From positions 153,698 to 217,697 of the forward strand of contig QKWP01000590.1 in NCBI GenBank assembly GCA_003550325.1: DNA of 64,000 bases, given 5' to 3'. This stretch comes from Gigaspora rosea (taxonomy: Eukaryota; Glomeromycota; Glomeromycetes; Diversisporales; Gigasporaceae). The position numbers and the translations under genes are program-made. This document shows positions 60,896-64,000 of the stretch, in pieces. The notes under the pieces are model-generated. The model had not been told where the DNA came from. It made no database searches and worked only from the letters and a program-made list of their open reading frames with translations. The number at the start of each line of letters is the position of its first letter. Within the stretch, counting starts at the first letter, position 1.

Positions 60896-61280
60896 TTTAG
60901 AGTAGTTAAAAATTCAAATGAAAGAACAAATATATAAGTAAAAAAAGCAATAATCAGGGTTCAGCGCCTTCTTTGAAATATTCGCCTTAGCTTGCATTCG
61001 TTACGTTATTAAACTAGAAATTATCAAATAATAATTTTGTCAATTTAATAAATAAAAGAATAAATATGTAGATAAAATGGCAGTAATCAGGATTCAGCGT
61101 CTTTGAAGTATTTGCATTTGTTACGTTATTAAACTAGAAATCGTCAAAATAACTTCATCAATTGATTCTAATAAATAAAAGAACAAACATATAGGTAAAA
61201 ATGACAGTAATCAGGCTTCAGAGCCTTTGAAATATTATTAACTTAGCTTGCATTCGTTACGTTATTAAACTAGACACCAT
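60896..61280. repeat. Second tandem array, three units of about 125 bp
   Basis: Each unit has CAGTAATCAGGNTTCAG-like sequence, GCATTCGTTACGTTATTAAA and AATAAAAGAAYAAAYATRTA. Directly adjoins the first array and ends about 200 bp before the MULE start codon. Confidence 0.8.
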
Positions 61281-61322
61281 CGAATTTTAATTTCAACACC
61301 ACGTTAATTAAAGGTTGAAATG

Positions 61323-61330
61323 TATATAAG
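61323..61330 (+). promoter_or_regulatory. TATA box candidate for the MULE gene
   Basis: TATATAAG, 152 bp before the ATG at 61482. Two direct repeats (TATAATCGATCACYATAATT, at 61373 and 61423) lie between it and the start. Confidence 0.45.
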
Positions 61331-61481
61331 CACTGGAGTTAGGACCTTCAAGAAACTCCAGAATAATCTTTGTATAATCGATCACTATAATTCTTCTCTT
61401 CGTTAATAAATCATCAAATCTATATAATCGATCACCATAATTCTTAAATCATCAAATCTATATAAATTTTTCTTGTAACAA

Positions 61482-64000
61482 ATGGATCCCCAATCTGGCG
61501 TTGATAATACTTGTACAGGCTGTGGTCAACCTCGCCCAATTGAGTCCTTTTTGAAAAATGGCAAAGTTCAAAAAACATGCTTATCTTGTAGAGATAAAAA
61601 AAATAGACAAAATGCACAAAAACGCGCAGCCGTAGATGCATTGGCAAATGCAAGCATCAATCGCATTATGATGCAAGATTTTTTCAGAATTTTGAAAGCC
61701 ATGAAAGGTCAAACCATAGAAGACCTTAAGCAAATTGTCGACATTAGTGGATATACGGCTCCAATTGATCCAAAGGAAGTAGCATCATATATTTCAGATA
61801 ACATCCTTACGGCTATAAATTTTAAATTCAAGTAAGTATAATATAAATAAAATATGATAAGTTATAAGAACTATTTGTTTAGTATAAAGAGTGCAGACTT
61901 TTAAATCATACAAGTAAAAACTAACTTTTATAAAGTTATAAAGACAGCCCTCTACGGAAATCGGATCATCTTGTAATCTTTAGATATCATTGTGCCCAAT
62001 TGCTCGACCGGCAAAAAAAATCTAAAAAACACGAAGATCCCACAAAGCACAGAGATCGCTTACCGATGCAACGGTTCCATTGCAGGGGTTGGTTAACACT
62101 CACTATTGATCTACAAAAATTTCAAGTTACAATTGAGTTAACTCATGAATATCACGCTGAATATGTTGATGTACACGTCATGAATGAAATAAAAGAATAT
62201 ATTCAAACAAATCTTCAACAAATGCCTCGAAATATTTGGGAAAATCTTGGTACAAGAAGCGTAAATATTACTGAAAAGCAGATATACTATTGGTGGATGA
62301 CTCTCAGTCAGCATATCTGGAAAAAAGATGAAAATCAAATACAATCAGCGATTAAAATCATTGAACAATATGATAATATTGAAATATTACTAACCGTTGA
62401 AGATAGTGGAGTTACCATGATTAGCTTTGGGGTCAAGGAAATTATTAATCGACTAGGTGTAAATGCAGTTGAGATTGGCGTAGATGCAACGTGTATGTGT
62501 TAATATAAGTGTTGCTAGTTAAATCTTCTTTCAAGCTCAAAACGTTTGCCCTTTTGAAATTATATATCAAGAGTTACTTGTCCAAAATTACATTCATACA
62601 AAATTTTCCATAACTTCCTTACCAAAAATTCGAATTGCTAAGTTTCGTCCGTCTAAAAAATTTGAATTAACCTGCAACACTAAATAATATAGTTAAAAAA
62701 AATTCTAATAAACCCTATTAACAATTAATTTTTTTTTAAAAAAAAATATATTTTATAATTTAGATAACACTAATAAAATGAATCTTGAATTATATTCAGT
62801 ACTTGCCGAAGTGGACGGAATGGGGTTTCCATTAGCCTATATGTTGCTGACTACGGCTACTGCAATTATTGATGGCGTTCGTACTAAGATGATCACCCAC
62901 TTTTTTGATAAGTTATATCACATAGGAATTAACCCAACCTTTGTTATGACTGATAAAGATTATGCGCAAATCTCGGCAGTAAAAACGATATGGCCGGATG
63001 CTTACATTCAACTTTGCTTATGGCATCTAAAGAGAGCAATAAAAAGGCAATTGGGATTAAAAAAACAACCAAAAACAACTCGATATTATGGAAATTCAGC
63101 AAATGCTGAATTTCCATTTATTGATGTTAATTTTTGTCCTGATTTTACATCGCAACAATCTATAGTACGGGAAAATTTTGACTCTGACAATAATGAAAGT
63201 AATTATTCCAATATGTTGCAAAGTAAAAAAATTATATTTACCTTTTGCCCTCCAGAACATCATAACTATATTATCAACCTTGTAACAAAACATTTTAACC
63301 AACATCCTTATATTCCTGCAAATGATATGCAGTATTATTTACCTAACCAAATTCATGAAGTTGCCGTTAGGGAAATATATACATACTGCAAAGACAATGA
63401 TCTTAAATGGGTATGGTCGTATTTATGGGTGGAGTGGTATAGTTCATCGAAATGGCCTACCTGGGCACGGAGTGCAAAAAAAGAAATTTCTGTATTAAAG
63501 ACAACTATGATCGTGGAGTCACACTGGAGACTTATTAAACATAATTATATTAATAAGTTTAATAAACCACGCGTTGACTTATTAGTGTGGATTCTTGTTG
63601 AACGTCTTCTTCCACGTTATATTATTAAGATGCAGGATCTTGAATCAAATTCCAAGACAAGAACTATTGCATCATGGCGCCCTGTTTTTAAACGCGATTG
63701 GAAAACATGTGCAAAAAAAGCATTAGGTAGTAATTCGTATGCCACTGATTCGAAAACGTGGACCTGCTCATGCCAGGCTTACCTTGATAGTCGTTTTCTT
63801 CTCTGTAAGCATTTGGTGCAATCTGTTTGTCCAATAAAACCCAACTTCTTTAATGAAGTTAAACGTTACAGATCTCCACCTTTCTGGAGACATAAGGATC
63901 TAATTCCGTTGGTACAAGGTTTAGGGCCAGTAGAGGTGGATGAAACGTATGAGCTAGAAGACGAACTCAATACAAATATGTCAGTTGAAAATGAATTTAA
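61482..64000 (+). CDS. MULE-type transposase with SWIM zinc finger, 3' truncated by window
   Basis: Exons 61482-61831, 61948-62492, 62764 to beyond 64000; introns of 116 and 271 nt, GT-AG. At least 710 codons, open to the window end. N-terminus: a C-x2-C...C-x2-C zinc ribbon (C11, C14, C33, C36; CTGCGQPRP ... KTCLSCRDK). Middle: FRYHCAQ and MQRFHCRGWLTL, typical of the region before the catalytic core. DDE core: D296 in IGVDATY, which spans the second splice junction; D362 in VMTDKDYAQ; the LCLWHLKRA C/H motif (C383, H386); and a candidate third acidic residue E522 in WVEWY. SWIM finger C-x-C-x10-C-x-H at C633, C635, C646, H648. Whether it is an active element or a domesticated gene cannot be decided: its TIRs are not visible. 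The start ATG is the first in frame after the TATA. Intron 2 holds a small MITE. Confidence 0.88.
62508..62681. mobile_element. 174-bp MITE inside intron 2 of the MULE gene
   Basis: AGTGTTGCTAGTTAA at the left pairs with TTAACCTGCAACACT at the right, about 15 bp with few mismatches. The intron is 271 nt; without the element it would be 97 nt. TSD unclear. Confidence 0.55.

Noticed and set aside
60069..61280. CRISPR-like array
   Set aside because: Units are contiguous diverged repeats without unique spacers, in a eukaryotic genome.
61444..61653. Minus-strand ORF overlapping the MULE first exon
   Set aside because: Shadow of the plus-strand zinc-ribbon exon.

Overview
The window is 64 kb of very AT-rich nuclear DNA from a eukaryote. 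The likeliest source is an arbuscular mycorrhizal fungus of the Glomeromycotina (Rhizophagus-like). This is inferred from four things: short GT-AG introns inside conserved fungal genes, an F-box protein with the LHSCLLVNRLWCK signature common in Rhizophagus paralogues, a MULE transposase with a SWIM finger, and TTAGGG-type telomere-like motifs scattered through repeats. No database search was possible.

Only three loci are convincing protein-coding genes. An F-box gene (9956-11775, minus, two exons) lies head to head with an O-acetylhomoserine sulfhydrylase (MET17-type, 12310-14669, plus, six exons). The MET17-type gene carries a one-base frameshift in the PLP-lysine exon, and two of its introns are swollen by small transposons. 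At the right edge a MULE-type transposase gene (61482 to beyond 64000, plus, three exons) runs off the window. Weaker genic material is a coding-like exon cluster at 8609-9158 and a decayed lysine-rich multi-exon pseudogene at 47662-48240 (minus).

Almost everything else is repeats, mostly non-autonomous DNA elements recognisable by terminal inverted repeats (TIRs) and target-site duplications (TSDs). They include hAT-type elements with 8-bp TSDs (15039, 17444, 22183), Harbinger-type elements with 3-bp TTA/TAA TSDs (1355, 28173, 35919, 43607-46268), Tc1/mariner/pogo-type elements with TA TSDs (6876, 14746, 29316, 50157) and long Mutator-type elements with 9-bp TSDs (32843, 43730, 54631). Retroposons are present too: tRNA-headed SINEs at about 20860 (minus) and 25483 (plus), a poly-A SINE at 28452-28776, and paired 3' tails at 4891 and 21881. 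Many are nested; in two cases an intact empty copy elsewhere in the window shows the pre-insertion site.

Three patterns stand out. First, a family of roughly 350-650 bp elements shares one conserved core but has terminal hairpins whose sequence differs from copy to copy while matching between the two ends of each copy. Second, one palindromic unit (CAAATTYGATGAAYTTTTTT...) is amplified into arrays at 0.3-2.7, 56.3-57.8 and 58.2-58.8 kb and also forms the body of smaller MITEs. Third, a single N at 42531 separates two essentially identical segments of about 1976 bp, which looks like an unmerged contig overlap.
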